Shown: positions 1-9,360, counted from the first letter of the stretch. The stretch is 64,000 nt of DNA from NORP259 sp041398705 (GCA_041398705.1 JAWKUI010000004.1:1-64000); one strand, 5' to 3'. The notes: generated by a model not told the origin, from the letters alone. Numbers and translations: made by a program.

Positions 1-771
1 TACATCAACACCCAGCGCTACCCGGGACCGATGGGGGGCAACCCGGAGAACCTGCCGGAAGGCGCGAGCGACATCTTCAAGGCCGGACCGGAAGAGGCGC
101 TCGTGATGCGCATCTCCGACCCGGTCTACCTGCGCCGCCCCGGGGAGAGTTCGAGTTTCCCCGTGCACTTCTTCCGCAAGCGCGTGCTGATCGGCGCGGG
201 CTACTGGGTGCTGAGCGAAGCCGGCGGCCGGGTGGACCTGGTTTTCGGCCGCGGCGCGGAGTTGTCCCTGTCCGGCAACAACACGATCGTGCTCGGTTCG
301 CCTTCGCGCGGGGAACCGTTGGTCGCCTTCCTCGAAGTCGAGAACGCGCGGCTGACCCTGTCGGCCAACGAATACGTGGAGTTGCTCGGCGGCGCCCTGC
401 TCAGCGGCGAGGGCGGCCCGATGGTGATCGAACACCCGCGGGAGGAGGTCCTGATCCTCTCCAACCGCTCGCCGAACCCGAGCCAGCTGCGCTACCGGGA
501 CGCGGTCATCGATCTGGCCCCCGGCGAGGTCTTGCACATTCCCTTGATCGCCACCGGGACCCACCCCCAGGAGCCGGCCATCGGCTTCCAGACGGTGGAC
601 GCCGCCGGCGGTCGCATCCAGCTGCGCGGCTCCCTGCGCATCCTCGAGCAGGACGGCTCGCGCCTGCGCGTGGAGGCCACGGGGGAGCACGAAGTCCGCG
701 GCAAGGGGGTCGTGCTGCGCCTCGATCCGGGCAACCGGGTGGAGTTTGACGACCTCGGCGACCGAGAATGA
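1..771 (+). CDS. hypothetical protein, 3' part only
   Basis: The reading frame is open from the window edge, so the real start lies outside; 256 residues are visible, ending at TGA 769-771. An internal ATG at base 31 is not needed as a start because the frame continues upstream. I do not recognise the family. The visible part is rich in beta-strand-forming residues with alternating hydrophobics, has no cysteine motif and no membrane segment, and ends in a charged tail (DDLGDRE). A FecR-like or other beta-sandwich fold is possible but not shown. It sits 254 bp upstream of glmS on the same strand, too far to assume an operon. Confidence 0.6.
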   Translation, partial: YINTQRYPGPMGGNPENLPEGASDIFKAGPEEALVMRISDPVYLRRPGESSSFPVHFFRKRVLIGAGYWVLSEAGGRVDLVFGRGAELSLSGNNTIVLGSPSRGEPLVAFLEVENARLTLSANEYVELLGGALLSGEGGPMVIEHPREEVLILSNRSPNPSQLRYRDAVIDLAPGEVLHIPLIATGTHPQEPAIGFQTVDAAGGRIQLRGSLRILEQDGSRLRVEATGEHEVRGKGVVLRLDPGNRVEFDDLGDRE

Positions 772-1025
772 TCGGTGCCCCGACCCCGTGGCCCCTGTCC
801 CCGAGCGGCCCCAGCCTGAGCCAGGGCCGGCGCCTTGCGCTCGCCCAGTGCCAGGTGCCCGGCGTCCCGTGTCCAGAAGGATACAACCCGCCCGGGACGG
901 GCTCTCGGTGGGGGAAATTGGCCCTGCCACCCCGATGCCCAAACCCGGATAGGTTCTAATCTCCAGCCCTATGCCGGTGCTCGCACCGGTCCTGCCTGCC
1001 CTACTCTGAGGAGTCGAAGAACGTC
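772..1025. other. intergenic region upstream of glmS
   Basis: No coding signal is seen. It contains a small perfect stem-loop at 974-989 (CCGGTGC/GCACCGG, loop TC) between a weak AT-richer patch (950-960) and the glmS ribosome-binding site GAGGAG at 1008-1013. No convincing -35/-10 pair is visible. I looked for a glmS ribozyme-like leader and do not see one; the stem-loop is too small. Confidence 0.3.
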
Positions 1026-2870
1026 ATGTGTGGAATCGTCGGTGCGGTCCGTCGCGAAGAGGGGGTGCTGAGCGCCCTGATCGAGGGCCTGCGGGTCCTG
1101 GAATACCGCGGGTACGACAGCTCGGGAGTCGCCGTGCTGGCGGCGGACGGCATCCGCATCCGCAAGAAGGAAGGCCGGCTGGAGAACCTCGAGAACGTGC
1201 TCAAGGACGGCGCGCTCGAGGGGGCCAGCGTCGGCATCGGTCACACCCGTTGGGCGACCCACGGGGAGCCATCCGACCGCAACGCCCACCCGCACATGGG
1301 GGCCAGCGGCCGGGTCGCGCTCGTGCACAACGGCATCTTTGAGAACTACCTGGAGTTGCGCGAGGAGCTGACGGCGAAGGATGTGACCTTCCACTCCGAC
1401 ACCGACACCGAGGTCGTCGCGCACCTGATCGACCGCGAACGGATGAGCGGCAAGTCCCTCGCCGACTCCGTGCGCGCCGCCCTGCGCCGCGTGCAGGGCC
1501 ACTTCGCCGTGGCCGCGATCGCCATGGACGAGCCCGATGCGCCGCTGGTCTGCGCGCGCAAGGGACCGCCGCTGGTGGTCGCCGTGACGCCCACCGCCGC
1601 CTACCTGGCGTCGGACGTATTGGGTTTGCTTCCGCACACCAACAAGGTTGTCTACCTGCAGGACGGCGATGTGGCCGTACTCGGGGTGGGGCGCCTGGAG
1701 ATCACCGATCTGCACGGCAATCCCGTTGCTCGCGCGGAGCACAAGATCGACTGGAAACCCGGCGATTCGGGCCTGGGCGGGTATCCGCACTACATGCTCA
1801 AGGAGATCCACGAGCAGCCCGACGTGCTGGCGCGCACGACGTTCGAGCGCATGGACCTCGAGCGTGGCGACGTGGTGATCGAAGGCGGGCAGTTCCAGGA
1901 CCGCTTCGTCAAGGATATCAGCCGCGTGCAGGTGCTCGCCTGCGGGACCGCGTTGCATGCGGGCATGATCGGGAAGTACCTGATCGAAGGCCTGGCGCGC
2001 ATTCCGGTCGACGTGGACTACGCGAGCGAGTTCCGCTACCGCAACCCGGTGCTGAGCCCGGGCACGATGGCCCTGGCCATCAGCCAGTCGGGCGAAACCG
2101 CTGACACCCTGGCGGCCACGCGCCTCGCCGGGGAACTCGGCGCCAAGGTCGCCGCCATCTGCAACGTGGCGGGTTCGACCCAGGTACGTGAGTCCGACGA
2201 GGTTCTCTTGACCCACGCCGGCCCGGAGATCGGGGTGGCGAGCACCAAAGCCTTCACCGCCCAGGTGGCCGCCTGTGTTTTGCTGGCGGTGCGCCTCGGC
2301 CGCGCCAAGGGCACCCTCTCCGCCGAGCGCGCCCGCGAACTGCTGACCGAGATGCGGTCCCTGCGCGACAAGATGGAGCATTTGCTCAGCGAACCCGTGC
2401 GCGAACACGTGCGCGCCCTCGCCAAACAACACGCGCGCGCCAAGGGCTTCTTCTTCCTCGGCCGGGGGGTGAACTTCCCCGTGGCCCTCGAAGGGGCGCT
2501 CAAGCTCAAGGAAATCAGCTACATGCACGCCGAGGGGTACGCTGCCGGCGAGATGAAGCACGGTCCGATCGCGCTGATCGACCCGGGCATGACCATCGTG
2601 GCGATCAACGCCCCGGGCGAAGTGGCCGACAAGGTGCGCTCGAACATCGAGCAGGTGAAGTCCCGTGGCGGCGTGGCGCTCAGCGTCGGTTCGCACGAGG
2701 GCAGTCACAAGATCGCCGGCCAGTGCATCGAGGTGCCGCGGACCGACGAGTGGCTGTCGCCGATCCTGAACACGATCCCGTTGCAGCTTCTGTCGTACTA
2801 CATCGCCGATCTGCGCGGCTGTGACATCGACAAGCCGCGCAACCTGGCCAAGAGTGTGACGGTCGAATGA
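1026..2870 (+). CDS. glmS: glutamine--fructose-6-phosphate aminotransferase (isomerizing)
   Basis: Makes glucosamine-6-phosphate from fructose-6-phosphate and glutamine, the first step towards UDP-GlcNAc for peptidoglycan, lipid A and surface sugars; cytoplasmic. The 614-residue length is normal for the family. The N-terminal class II glutamine amidotransferase domain (residues 2 to about 220) begins MCGIVG with the catalytic Cys2, and shows HTRWATHG and the HNGIFEN segment. Two SIS sugar-isomerase domains follow (about 285-420, with SQSGETADT, and 460-600), and the C-terminus ends in the usual KSVTVE. The start is fixed by Cys2 and by GAGGAG 12 nt upstream. Its stop overlaps the next gene by ATGA, so the two are probably translationally coupled at the head of the polysaccharide locus. 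Confidence 0.97.
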   Translation: MCGIVGAVRREEGVLSALIEGLRVLEYRGYDSSGVAVLAADGIRIRKKEGRLENLENVLKDGALEGASVGIGHTRWATHGEPSDRNAHPHMGASGRVALVHNGIFENYLELREELTAKDVTFHSDTDTEVVAHLIDRERMSGKSLADSVRAALRRVQGHFAVAAIAMDEPDAPLVCARKGPPLVVAVTPTAAYLASDVLGLLPHTNKVVYLQDGDVAVLGVGRLEITDLHGNPVARAEHKIDWKPGDSGLGGYPHYMLKEIHEQPDVLARTTFERMDLERGDVVIEGGQFQDRFVKDISRVQVLACGTALHAGMIGKYLIEGLARIPVDVDYASEFRYRNPVLSPGTMALAISQSGETADTLAATRLAGELGAKVAAICNVAGSTQVRESDEVLLTHAGPEIGVASTKAFTAQVAACVLLAVRLGRAKGTLSAERARELLTEMRSLRDKMEHLLSEPVREHVRALAKQHARAKGFFFLGRGVNFPVALEGALKLKEISYMHAEGYAAGEMKHGPIALIDPGMTIVAINAPGEVADKVRSNIEQVKSRGGVALSVGSHEGSHKIAGQCIEVPRTDEWLSPILNTIPLQLLSYYIADLRGCDIDKPRNLAKSVTVE

Positions 2871-3814
2871 AGGTGTTGGTGACGGGCGGGGCCGGCTTCA
2901 TCGGCTCGCATCTGTGCGAAGCGCTGCTGGCCCGGGGCGACCAGGTCACGGTGCTCGACAACTACAACGACTTCTACGATCCCGCCATTAAGCGCCAGAA
3001 CGCGGCGGCGTTGCGCGGCGCGGAACTCGTCGAAGGCGACATCCGCGACCGCCAATTGGTGGGGGACCTGTTCGCCCGGGGCGGGTTCGATGGGGTCGTG
3101 CACCTGGCCGCGATGGCCGGCGTGCGCCCGTCGCTCAAGGATCCGCTGCACTACGAGGACGTGAACGTGCGCGGCACCCTCGTGCTGCTCGAAGCCCTGC
3201 GCGAACGGCCGCAGACCCGCTTCGTCTTCGCCTCCTCGTCGAGCGTCTACGGCGGCAACACCAAGGTGCCCTTCGCCGAGAGCGACCCGGTGGAACTGCC
3301 CATCTCGCCCTACGCGGCCACCAAACGGGCCTGCGAACTGGTGGCCTGGACGCACCACCACCTGTACGGCATCCCGATGGCCGGACTGCGCTTCTTCACG
3401 GTCTACGGACCGCGCCAGCGGCCGGAGATGGCGATCCACAAGTTCGTGCATAACGTGCTGGAGGGCCGGCCGATCCCGTTCTTCGGGGATGGCGAAACGC
3501 GCCGCGACTACACCTACATCGACGACATCATCGATGGCGTGGTGCGCTCCCTGGACCGCTGCGAGGGGTACGAGCTGTACAACCTGGGCGAGTCCCAGAC
3601 CACCTCCCTGGCCGAGCTGGTCCAGGCGATCGGCAAGGCCTGCGGGCGCGAGCCGATCATCGACCGGCAGCCCATGCAGCCGGGGGATGTTCAGATCACC
3701 TACGCGGATGTGTCCAAAGCCCGCGAAAGACTCGGCTACCGGCCGTCGACCACGGTCGAGCAGGGCCTGGAGCGCTTCGTGGCCTGGTACCGGGAGGTCC
3801 ATGGCTCCGCTTGA
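2867..3814 (+). CDS. NAD-dependent nucleotide-sugar epimerase (UDP-glucuronate 4-epimerase-like)
   Basis: A 315-residue extended short-chain dehydrogenase/reductase. The Rossmann motif GGAGFIG is at residues 7-13, SSSSVYG carries the conserved serines, and Y149-x3-K153 (YAATK) is the catalytic pair. The C-terminal half has the substrate-domain signatures FGDGETRRDYTYIDD and QPGDVQITYAD followed by LGYRP, typical of UDP-glucuronate/UDP-galacturonate 4-epimerases; the exact sugar cannot be read from sequence. It overlaps glmS by 4 nt (ATGA). Its position before the rml genes suggests it supplies a uronic acid or other epimerised sugar to the surface polysaccharide. GDP-mannose dehydratase-like activity is a less likely alternative. 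Confidence 0.85.
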   Translation: MKVLVTGGAGFIGSHLCEALLARGDQVTVLDNYNDFYDPAIKRQNAAALRGAELVEGDIRDRQLVGDLFARGGFDGVVHLAAMAGVRPSLKDPLHYEDVNVRGTLVLLEALRERPQTRFVFASSSSVYGGNTKVPFAESDPVELPISPYAATKRACELVAWTHHHLYGIPMAGLRFFTVYGPRQRPEMAIHKFVHNVLEGRPIPFFGDGETRRDYTYIDDIIDGVVRSLDRCEGYELYNLGESQTTSLAELVQAIGKACGREPIIDRQPMQPGDVQITYADVSKARERLGYRPSTTVEQGLERFVAWYREVHGSA

Positions 3815-3851
3815 GCCGCTTCCGTCCCGATTCCGGCAAGTTCAGGTCTCC

Positions 3852-3880
3852 GTGACCCCTGGCCGGGCCCGATGTAGAAT
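3852..3880 (+). promoter_or_regulatory. putative sigma-70-type promoter for rmlA
   Basis: A -35-like GTGACC (3852-3857) and a -10 TAGAAT (3875-3880) are separated by exactly 17 nt, giving a start near 3887 and a leader of about 39 nt before the rmlA ATG at 3926. The 111-bp gap after the epimerase gene makes a fresh promoter reasonable. Prediction by eye only. Confidence 0.45.
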
Positions 3881-3925
3881 CATACTCCTCTCCTCTCCCC
3901 AGTCTCCCTGACGACCTCGATCCCC

Positions 3926-4657
3926 ATGAAAGGCGTGATCCTCGCCGGCGGCCTCGGCACCCGGCTCTACCCCCTCACCAAGATCACCAACAAGCACCTG
4001 CTTCCGGTCTACGACCGGCCGATGATCTACTACCCGATCCAGACCCTGGTCAACGCGGGCATCGAGGACATCATGGTCGTCACCGGGGGCAAGAAATCCG
4101 GCGACTTCCTGTCCCTGCTCGGCAACGGCAAGGACTTCGGGCTCAAGCACCTGAACTACACCTATCAGGAAGGGGAAGGCGGTATCGCGGAAGCCCTGGG
4201 CCTGGCGGAACACTGGGCCGCGGGCGAAAGCGTCGCGGTGGTGCTCGGGGACAACCTGATCGAGAACAACATCGCGAAGGCCGTGGCCGATTTCCGGGCT
4301 GCGGGCAAGGGCGCGAAGATCATGCTCAAAGAGGTCAAGGACCCCGAGCGCTTCGGCGTCGCCTATATGAACGGCGACAAGGTCGAGAAGATCATCGAGA
4401 AGCCGAAGAACCCCGAGTCGAACCTCGCGGTGATCGGCATCTACATGTACGACGGCCGCGTGTGGGACATCATCAAGACCCTCAAGCCGTCGGACCGCGG
4501 CGAGCTCGAGATCACGGACGTGAACAACTGGTACATCCAGGACGGCACGATGACCGCCGAAGTGCTGCAGGGATGGTGGACCGACGCCGGCACCTTCCAG
4601 TCGCTGCTCTCCGCCGCGAACCTGGTGGCCGAAACCGGTGCCAACAAGCTCGGCTGA
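3926..4657 (+). CDS. rmlA: glucose-1-phosphate thymidylyltransferase (short form)
   Basis: Activates glucose-1-phosphate with dTTP to dTDP-glucose, the entry step of dTDP-L-rhamnose synthesis. The N-terminus carries the nucleotide-binding signature GGLGTRLYPLT (residues 8-18) followed by NKHLLPVYDRPMIYYPI; GDN in VVLGDNLIENN is the metal site and EKPKNP the conserved active-site segment. At 243 residues it is the short form; classic RmlA is about 290 and has an extra C-terminal allosteric helical part. It heads the order rmlA-rmlD-rmlB, 42 bp before rmlD. A related sugar-1-phosphate nucleotidyltransferase specificity cannot be excluded, but the neighbours favour dTDP-sugar synthesis. Confidence 0.9.
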   Translation: MKGVILAGGLGTRLYPLTKITNKHLLPVYDRPMIYYPIQTLVNAGIEDIMVVTGGKKSGDFLSLLGNGKDFGLKHLNYTYQEGEGGIAEALGLAEHWAAGESVAVVLGDNLIENNIAKAVADFRAAGKGAKIMLKEVKDPERFGVAYMNGDKVEKIIEKPKNPESNLAVIGIYMYDGRVWDIIKTLKPSDRGELEITDVNNWYIQDGTMTAEVLQGWWTDAGTFQSLLSAANLVAETGANKLG

Positions 4658-4699
4658 GCGGCGCCGCCGCCCGATCCTTCGACCCCGCGCGAAATCCCG

Positions 4700-5596
4700 A
4701 TGTCCAACCGTCCGTTCCAAGGCCAGGTGCTGGTCACCGGCGCTGCCGGCATGCTTGGCAGTCAGATCATGCTGACGCCGCCCGATGGGGCCCACGTGGT
4801 GGGCACCGATCTGATCGATGCCCCCGGAGTGGGGGCCCCGGGGGTGGACCTGGCGGATGCGGCGGCGGTGGACCGGTTGTGGGAGGAGCACGGCCCGTTC
4901 GCGGGCATCATCCACACCGCGGCCTACACCGCGGTGGACCGCGCCGAAGAGCAGCCCGAACTCGCGATGCGCGTCAACGGCACCGCGTGCCAGGTGCTCG
5001 CGAAGAAAGCGGCTCAGACCGGCGCGGCGCTGGTGATCGTCAGCACGGACTTCGTCTTTGACGGCCGGGCGGAGACGCCCTACGGCGAAGACGCGGCCAC
5101 CAACCCGCTGTCAGTTTATGGCGCCACCAAGCTGGCGGGGGAGTGGACGGCCCGGCGCACTTGGCCCAGCGGTACGCGCATCGTGCGCACCCAATGGCTG
5201 TATGGTCCGCGGGGCAAACACTTCCCGCGCACCATGCTCGAGCTGGCCAAGGACCGCAACCTGTTGCGCGTCGTGAACGACCAGATCGGCAGCCCGACTT
5301 CGACCCTGGAGCTCGCGCCGGCCCTTTGGGACGTGCTCGCGATGGGGGAGCCGGGGGTGTACCACGCGTCCTGCGAGGGGCACTGCTCTTGGTACGACCT
5401 GGCGAAAGCGACGCTCGAGCTCTCCGGTGTCGAAGGCGTCAAGGTGGAGCCCTGCTCGACCGAGGAATTCCCGCGGCCCGCCCAGCGGCCCGCCTACAGC
5501 GTGCTCTCCTGCGAGCGACTGACCCAACTGCGCGGCGCGCCCCTCGCCCATTGGCGTGACGCCCTCTGCACCTACCTGGGCAACTCAGACCAATGA
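4700..5596 (+). CDS. rmlD: dTDP-4-dehydrorhamnose reductase
   Basis: Reduces dTDP-4-keto-L-rhamnose to dTDP-L-rhamnose with NAD(P)H. The 298-residue protein has the Rossmann motif GAAGMLGS (residues 14-21), HTAAYTAVDRAE, STDFVFDG, the catalytic Y140-x3-K144 (YGATK) and the family signature RTQWLYG followed by QIGSPTST. Length matches the family. It ends in an ATGA overlap with rmlB. The epimerase RmlC, which acts between RmlB and RmlD, is not encoded in this window. Confidence 0.93.
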   Translation: MSNRPFQGQVLVTGAAGMLGSQIMLTPPDGAHVVGTDLIDAPGVGAPGVDLADAAAVDRLWEEHGPFAGIIHTAAYTAVDRAEEQPELAMRVNGTACQVLAKKAAQTGAALVIVSTDFVFDGRAETPYGEDAATNPLSVYGATKLAGEWTARRTWPSGTRIVRTQWLYGPRGKHFPRTMLELAKDRNLLRVVNDQIGSPTSTLELAPALWDVLAMGEPGVYHASCEGHCSWYDLAKATLELSGVEGVKVEPCSTEEFPRPAQRPAYSVLSCERLTQLRGAPLAHWRDALCTYLGNSDQ

Positions 5597-6612
5597 CCCG
5601 TACCCTGATCGTCACCGGTGGAGCCGGCTTCATCGGCAGCAACTTCATCGAAATGCTCGTGGGGGCCCGCCCCGACTGGCGCATCGTCAACATGGATGCC
5701 CTGACCTACGCGGGCAACCTCGAGAACCTGACGCGCGTCGAGAGCCACCCGGGCTACCAGTTCGTGAAGGGCGACGTGGCCGAGCGGGCCGACGTGGAAC
5801 GCGCGTTCGATGCGGCTGGCAGCGGGGACGTCTCCGTGGTGCACTTCGCCGCCGAGAGCCACGTGGACCGCTCGATCCAGGGCGGCCTGCCCTTCGTGCG
5901 CGCCAACGTGCTCGGCACCCAGGTGCTGCTCGACGTGGCCCGCGACCGGGGCGTGCAGCGCTTCCTGCACGTGTCCACCGACGAGGTCTACGGTTCCTTG
6001 GGCAAAACCGGCTTCTTCACCGAGGAAACGCCCCTGGCTCCGAACTCGCCGTACAGCGCGAGCAAGGCCGGCAGCGACATGTTGGTGCGCGCGGCGCACC
6101 ACACCCACGGCTTCGACGTGGTCACCACGCGCTGCTCGAACAACTACGGTCCCTACCAGTTCCCCGAGAAGTTGATCCCGCTGATGATCGCCAACGCGCG
6201 GGAGGACAAGCCCCTGCCCGTCTACGGCGACGGCATGCAGATCCGCGACTGGTTGTACGTGCAGGACCACTGCGAAGCGATCCTCCTGGTGCTCGAAAAG
6301 GGGCGCACCGGCGAGGTCTACAACATCGGCGGGCACAACGAGTACCCGAACATCGAGATCGTGAAGCGCATCCTCGCGCAGCTCGGCAAGACCGAATCGC
6401 TGATCACCTACGTCAAGGACCGCCCCGGCCACGACCGGCGATACGCCATCGACGCGGGCAAGATCGAGCGGGAGCTGGGGTGGAAGCCGCGCTTCACCTT
6501 CGAGCAGGCCCTGCCGAAGACCATCGAGTGGTACCTCGGCAATGACGCCTGGCTCGAGCGGGTGCGCTCGGGCGCGTACCGCGAATACTACACGGCCCAG
6601 TACGGAGCCTGA
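5593..6612 (+). CDS. rmlB: dTDP-glucose 4,6-dehydratase
   Basis: Converts dTDP-glucose to dTDP-4-keto-6-deoxyglucose, the common precursor of dTDP-6-deoxysugars. The 339-residue protein has GGAGFIGSNF (residues 9-18), the catalytic STDEVYG segment (Asp-Glu acid/base pair), Y154-x3-K158 (YSASK), NNYGPYQFPEK and RDWLYVQDH, all diagnostic for RmlB. It starts inside the rmlD stop codon (ATGA). A GC-rich hairpin follows 8 nt after its stop. Confidence 0.96.
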   Translation: MTRTLIVTGGAGFIGSNFIEMLVGARPDWRIVNMDALTYAGNLENLTRVESHPGYQFVKGDVAERADVERAFDAAGSGDVSVVHFAAESHVDRSIQGGLPFVRANVLGTQVLLDVARDRGVQRFLHVSTDEVYGSLGKTGFFTEETPLAPNSPYSASKAGSDMLVRAAHHTHGFDVVTTRCSNNYGPYQFPEKLIPLMIANAREDKPLPVYGDGMQIRDWLYVQDHCEAILLVLEKGRTGEVYNIGGHNEYPNIEIVKRILAQLGKTESLITYVKDRPGHDRRYAIDAGKIERELGWKPRFTFEQALPKTIEWYLGNDAWLERVRSGAYREYYTAQYGA

Positions 6613-6619
6613 TCCGGCA

Positions 6620-6643
6620 CCGGGTCCGGAGGTCCGGACCCGG
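6620..6643. terminator. hairpin after rmlB
   Basis: A perfect 11-bp inverted repeat, CCGGGTCCGGA/TCCGGACCCGG, with only GG between the arms, lies 8 nt after the rmlB stop. No T-run follows, so it may act as a weak or factor-assisted terminator or as an mRNA 3'-end stabiliser. Confidence 0.4.
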
Positions 6644-6832
6644 GTGAAACCGCCGTCCCGCCGTCTCCGGGATGGGTCCACGCGCGGGATGGCCGTTTTT
6701 GGTCACGCCGGGGGCGGTCGGCGGAGTACCCTTTGCGGCTGGACCCGGAACCCCACCGGGCCCGTGCCAACCCATCTTCATCGCCATCCGGCGGGGGCCA
6801 CCGTGGTCCCCGGCCCCAGTCTAGGAAGTTGC

Positions 6833-7630
6833 ATGTTGTCTCCCGTTTCCCTGCCCCAAGTCCGAAGCGCCATGCGCCTGGGTGGACTTGTGTTGCTGGC
6901 CGGCCTGCTCGCGTTCGTGCCGAGCTCCTGCACGAGCACCGTCTCCCCGGACAAGCGCATCACCCAGTACTTGAACAGCTACGGCTGGGGCAAGGCCTAC
7001 ACCGGCAACTTCTTCGAGGAGAGTTATGCCACCATTGGTGACCGGGTGAGCTACATCGACCAGATGCACCCGGGCGAGATCCGCGGCAACCAGGTGGTGC
7101 AGCCCGATGGCACGATCACCGTTCAGGAAGTCGGCACCGTGCACGTCGCGGGCCTGACCCGCAGCGAAATCGAGGCGTTCCTGTCCGAGCGGGTTTCGCT
7201 GTACTACTCGTCGAACGCGGACGTGAGCGTGATCATCTCGGCCAAACCCAAGCAGTACTTCGTGCTGGGGGAAGTCCGGTCCGAGGGCGCCGCGGTGCTC
7301 GACAAGGAACTCAACGTGTTCGACGCGATCCTCAAGGCCCGTCCGCAGAAGCGCTCGGCCAACCTCGGCCGCGTGCGCTTGATCCGCGTGGACCCGGTGG
7401 ATCCGCTGATCATCCCGATCAACTTCAACGACATGCTGCGGGGGGATTCCACCTACAACGTGTCGATCATGGAGAACGACATCATCTACGTGCCGCCGAC
7501 CCTGCTGGCGCAGTTCGCGTACTTCCTCGATGGTCTGCTGTTCCCGGTGAAACAGGTGATCAGCGGCCTTGGCAGCGCGTTCTTCTACGGCCGGAACAAC
7601 AACGGAACCTACCGGACCCTGTTCGATTGA
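6833..7630 (+). CDS. polysaccharide export lipoprotein, Wza/BexD-like
   Basis: An outer-membrane polysaccharide export protein of 265 residues. The ATG at 6833 is chosen because AGGAAG lies 4 nt upstream (6823-6828) and because it gives a clean signal: a hydrophobic stretch (about residues 17-30) ending in PSSC, an atypical lipobox. The polysaccharide export/SLBB part follows: GDRVSYIDQMHPGEIRGN, QPDGTITVQEVGTVHVAGLT and YFVLGEVRSEG are characteristic. A C-terminal hydrophobic segment (LLAQFAYFLDGLLFPV) may be the outer-membrane helix. It is followed 72 bp later by the Wzz-like gene, the usual export pairing. Confidence 0.85.
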   Translation: MLSPVSLPQVRSAMRLGGLVLLAGLLAFVPSSCTSTVSPDKRITQYLNSYGWGKAYTGNFFEESYATIGDRVSYIDQMHPGEIRGNQVVQPDGTITVQEVGTVHVAGLTRSEIEAFLSERVSLYYSSNADVSVIISAKPKQYFVLGEVRSEGAAVLDKELNVFDAILKARPQKRSANLGRVRLIRVDPVDPLIIPINFNDMLRGDSTYNVSIMENDIIYVPPTLLAQFAYFLDGLLFPVKQVISGLGSAFFYGRNNNGTYRTLFD

Positions 7631-7702
7631 TCCCCGTGTGCGCGCCCCTGTCCTGCCCGTGCGTTCCCCCTTCCTCCCTCTGACGAACCCGTCCTCGACC
7701 CC

Positions 7703-9328
7703 ATGGCTGTAGAAGTAGAAAACACCAGTCAGATCGACGAGTTCCTGCGCGTGCTCCGGCGCCGCTTCTGGTGGATCCTCGTCCCGGCGGTGCTGATTGC
7801 GACCCTCGGCGTCAGCTACGCGATCATCGTGCCCAAGAAGTACGTGGCCGCGACCCGTCTGATGGTCTACAACCGCCCCGGGGCCCAGGCCCGTGGGGGC
7901 GGCAACAACACGTCGGAAGGTCTGGTTGCGGAGCACAAGATCAAGGCTCCGCAACGCGTGATCGAGGTCCTGGGCAAGCTCCAGTGGCCGGAGTACGAAG
8001 AGTTGGCCACGGCCTCGGAGCAGTACGAGTACCGCAACGAGCTGATCAAGAACATCAAGGTCGGCACGCCGGTGATGAACGGCAGCCCCGGCCAGCAGTT
8101 GGTGCAGGTTTCCTTTGCGCACACCAACGTGGACCAGGCCCAGGACTTCCTGAGGTCGCTCGTCGACAACTGGAAGAACGAAGTGCTGAACGTACAGGTG
8201 CTCGAATTGCGTGCCAAGTACGACAAGAACTCCGAGTCGATCGCCGAGCTCGAGCGCGAGCGCAAGGACCTTTCGGACCAAGCCGCGGACCTGCGCCGCG
8301 ACAACGACATTCCGCCGCCCCAGGCGCGTGGACCGCGCGACTTCGGCCAGCGCATTCCCGCGTTCGAAGAGGTCGATCGCCTCAAGTTGCAGGTCATCAG
8401 CCTGCAGGAGCAGATCGCGACCGAAACGGGCGTGGTGGACCTCAAGAAAGCCACCCAACAGCGCATGCCCGACACCTTGCCGGTGACCGCGGTCAACCGC
8501 TCGGGGGGCAACGCCGAGGTGGCGCGTCTGGAACAGCTCATCGGGCAGAAGCGCACCGAACTCGACAAGTACGCGCCTAGCCACTCGCGGTACAAGATCC
8601 TCGAAAACGAGATCGAGAGCCTGCAAACCAAACTCGACCGCGAGCGGGGCCTGGCTCCGTCCGAGGACGTGGTGGAAGAGTCCGTTCCGAACGAGGCCAA
8701 GCTGCAACGGGGCGCCGAGATCGCGGTGCTCGAGGATCAGATCCGGAGCCGTCGCAACCAGCTCCGGGACGTCGCCGAAGCCCTGAAAGAGGCCCAGGCC
8801 AAAGCCTTGGCGCTGCAGACGGTCTACAGCACCCTCGACATGCTGGAATCGGACATCGCCGCGACCAACAAGTCGATGGCGGATGTGCGTTTGGAGCAGG
8901 AGCGCATCAAACGCCAGATCAGCTTGCAGGACAGCCCCCTGGGCAACCCGTTCGACGAACTCGAACTCGTGCAGGCCAGCGACAAACCGACCGAACCGAA
9001 CGCCTGGCTGCTGTCGGCGGTTTCGGTGCTGCTCGGCATCGGCACGGGCATGGGCCTGGCCTTGGTGCTCGAATACTCGAAGAACTGCTTCCGTAGCATC
9101 AACGATATCGCCCAGTCGATGGAGGTTCCGGTGCTCGGGGCGGTCAACAAAATCGAGACCCGCAAGCAGCGCAACATGCGTCACATGCGCAAGGTCGTCA
9201 TGAGCGTGGCCCTGGCCCTGCTGGTGGCGGTAGTGAGTTACACCCTGTACGCCTGGGTGCTTAACCCGAGCCTGCTCACGCCGTCGCTGGTCGACTCCAT
9301 CGATCGCCTACGGGAAGCCCTGGGCTGA
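7703..9328 (+). CDS. polysaccharide co-polymerase / chain-length determinant (Wzz-like)
   Basis: An inner-membrane protein of 541 residues that sets chain length and links polymerisation to export. A first transmembrane helix lies at about residues 24-46 (WWILVPAVLIATLGVSYAII) after a typical short cytoplasmic start with LRRRFWW. A long periplasmic region with coiled-coil character follows (about 160-410, with repeated E/R/L heptad-like stretches). The conserved helix before the membrane (NAWLLSAVSVLLGIGTGMG, about 433-455) and an extra C-terminal helix (VVMSVALALLVAVVSYTLYA) close it. No tyrosine-kinase domain is fused and no separate BY-kinase gene is present. Confidence 0.85.
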   Translation: MAVEVENTSQIDEFLRVLRRRFWWILVPAVLIATLGVSYAIIVPKKYVAATRLMVYNRPGAQARGGGNNTSEGLVAEHKIKAPQRVIEVLGKLQWPEYEELATASEQYEYRNELIKNIKVGTPVMNGSPGQQLVQVSFAHTNVDQAQDFLRSLVDNWKNEVLNVQVLELRAKYDKNSESIAELERERKDLSDQAADLRRDNDIPPPQARGPRDFGQRIPAFEEVDRLKLQVISLQEQIATETGVVDLKKATQQRMPDTLPVTAVNRSGGNAEVARLEQLIGQKRTELDKYAPSHSRYKILENEIESLQTKLDRERGLAPSEDVVEESVPNEAKLQRGAEIAVLEDQIRSRRNQLRDVAEALKEAQAKALALQTVYSTLDMLESDIAATNKSMADVRLEQERIKRQISLQDSPLGNPFDELELVQASDKPTEPNAWLLSAVSVLLGIGTGMGLALVLEYSKNCFRSINDIAQSMEVPVLGAVNKIETRKQRNMRHMRKVVMSVALALLVAVVSYTLYAWVLNPSLLTPSLVDSIDRLREALG

Positions 9329-9360
9329 GCCCCGGCCCTTCCTGACCCCGGCCGACTGCC

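Noticed and set aside
772..1025. glmS ribozyme or riboswitch leader
   Set aside because: Only one 7-bp hairpin is present; the conserved ribozyme core is not seen.
969..2708. 579-codon open frame antisense to glmS
   Set aside because: High GC with biased third positions keeps the opposite strand open; the translation is rich in H, Q, R and G with no motif, and glmS is certain.
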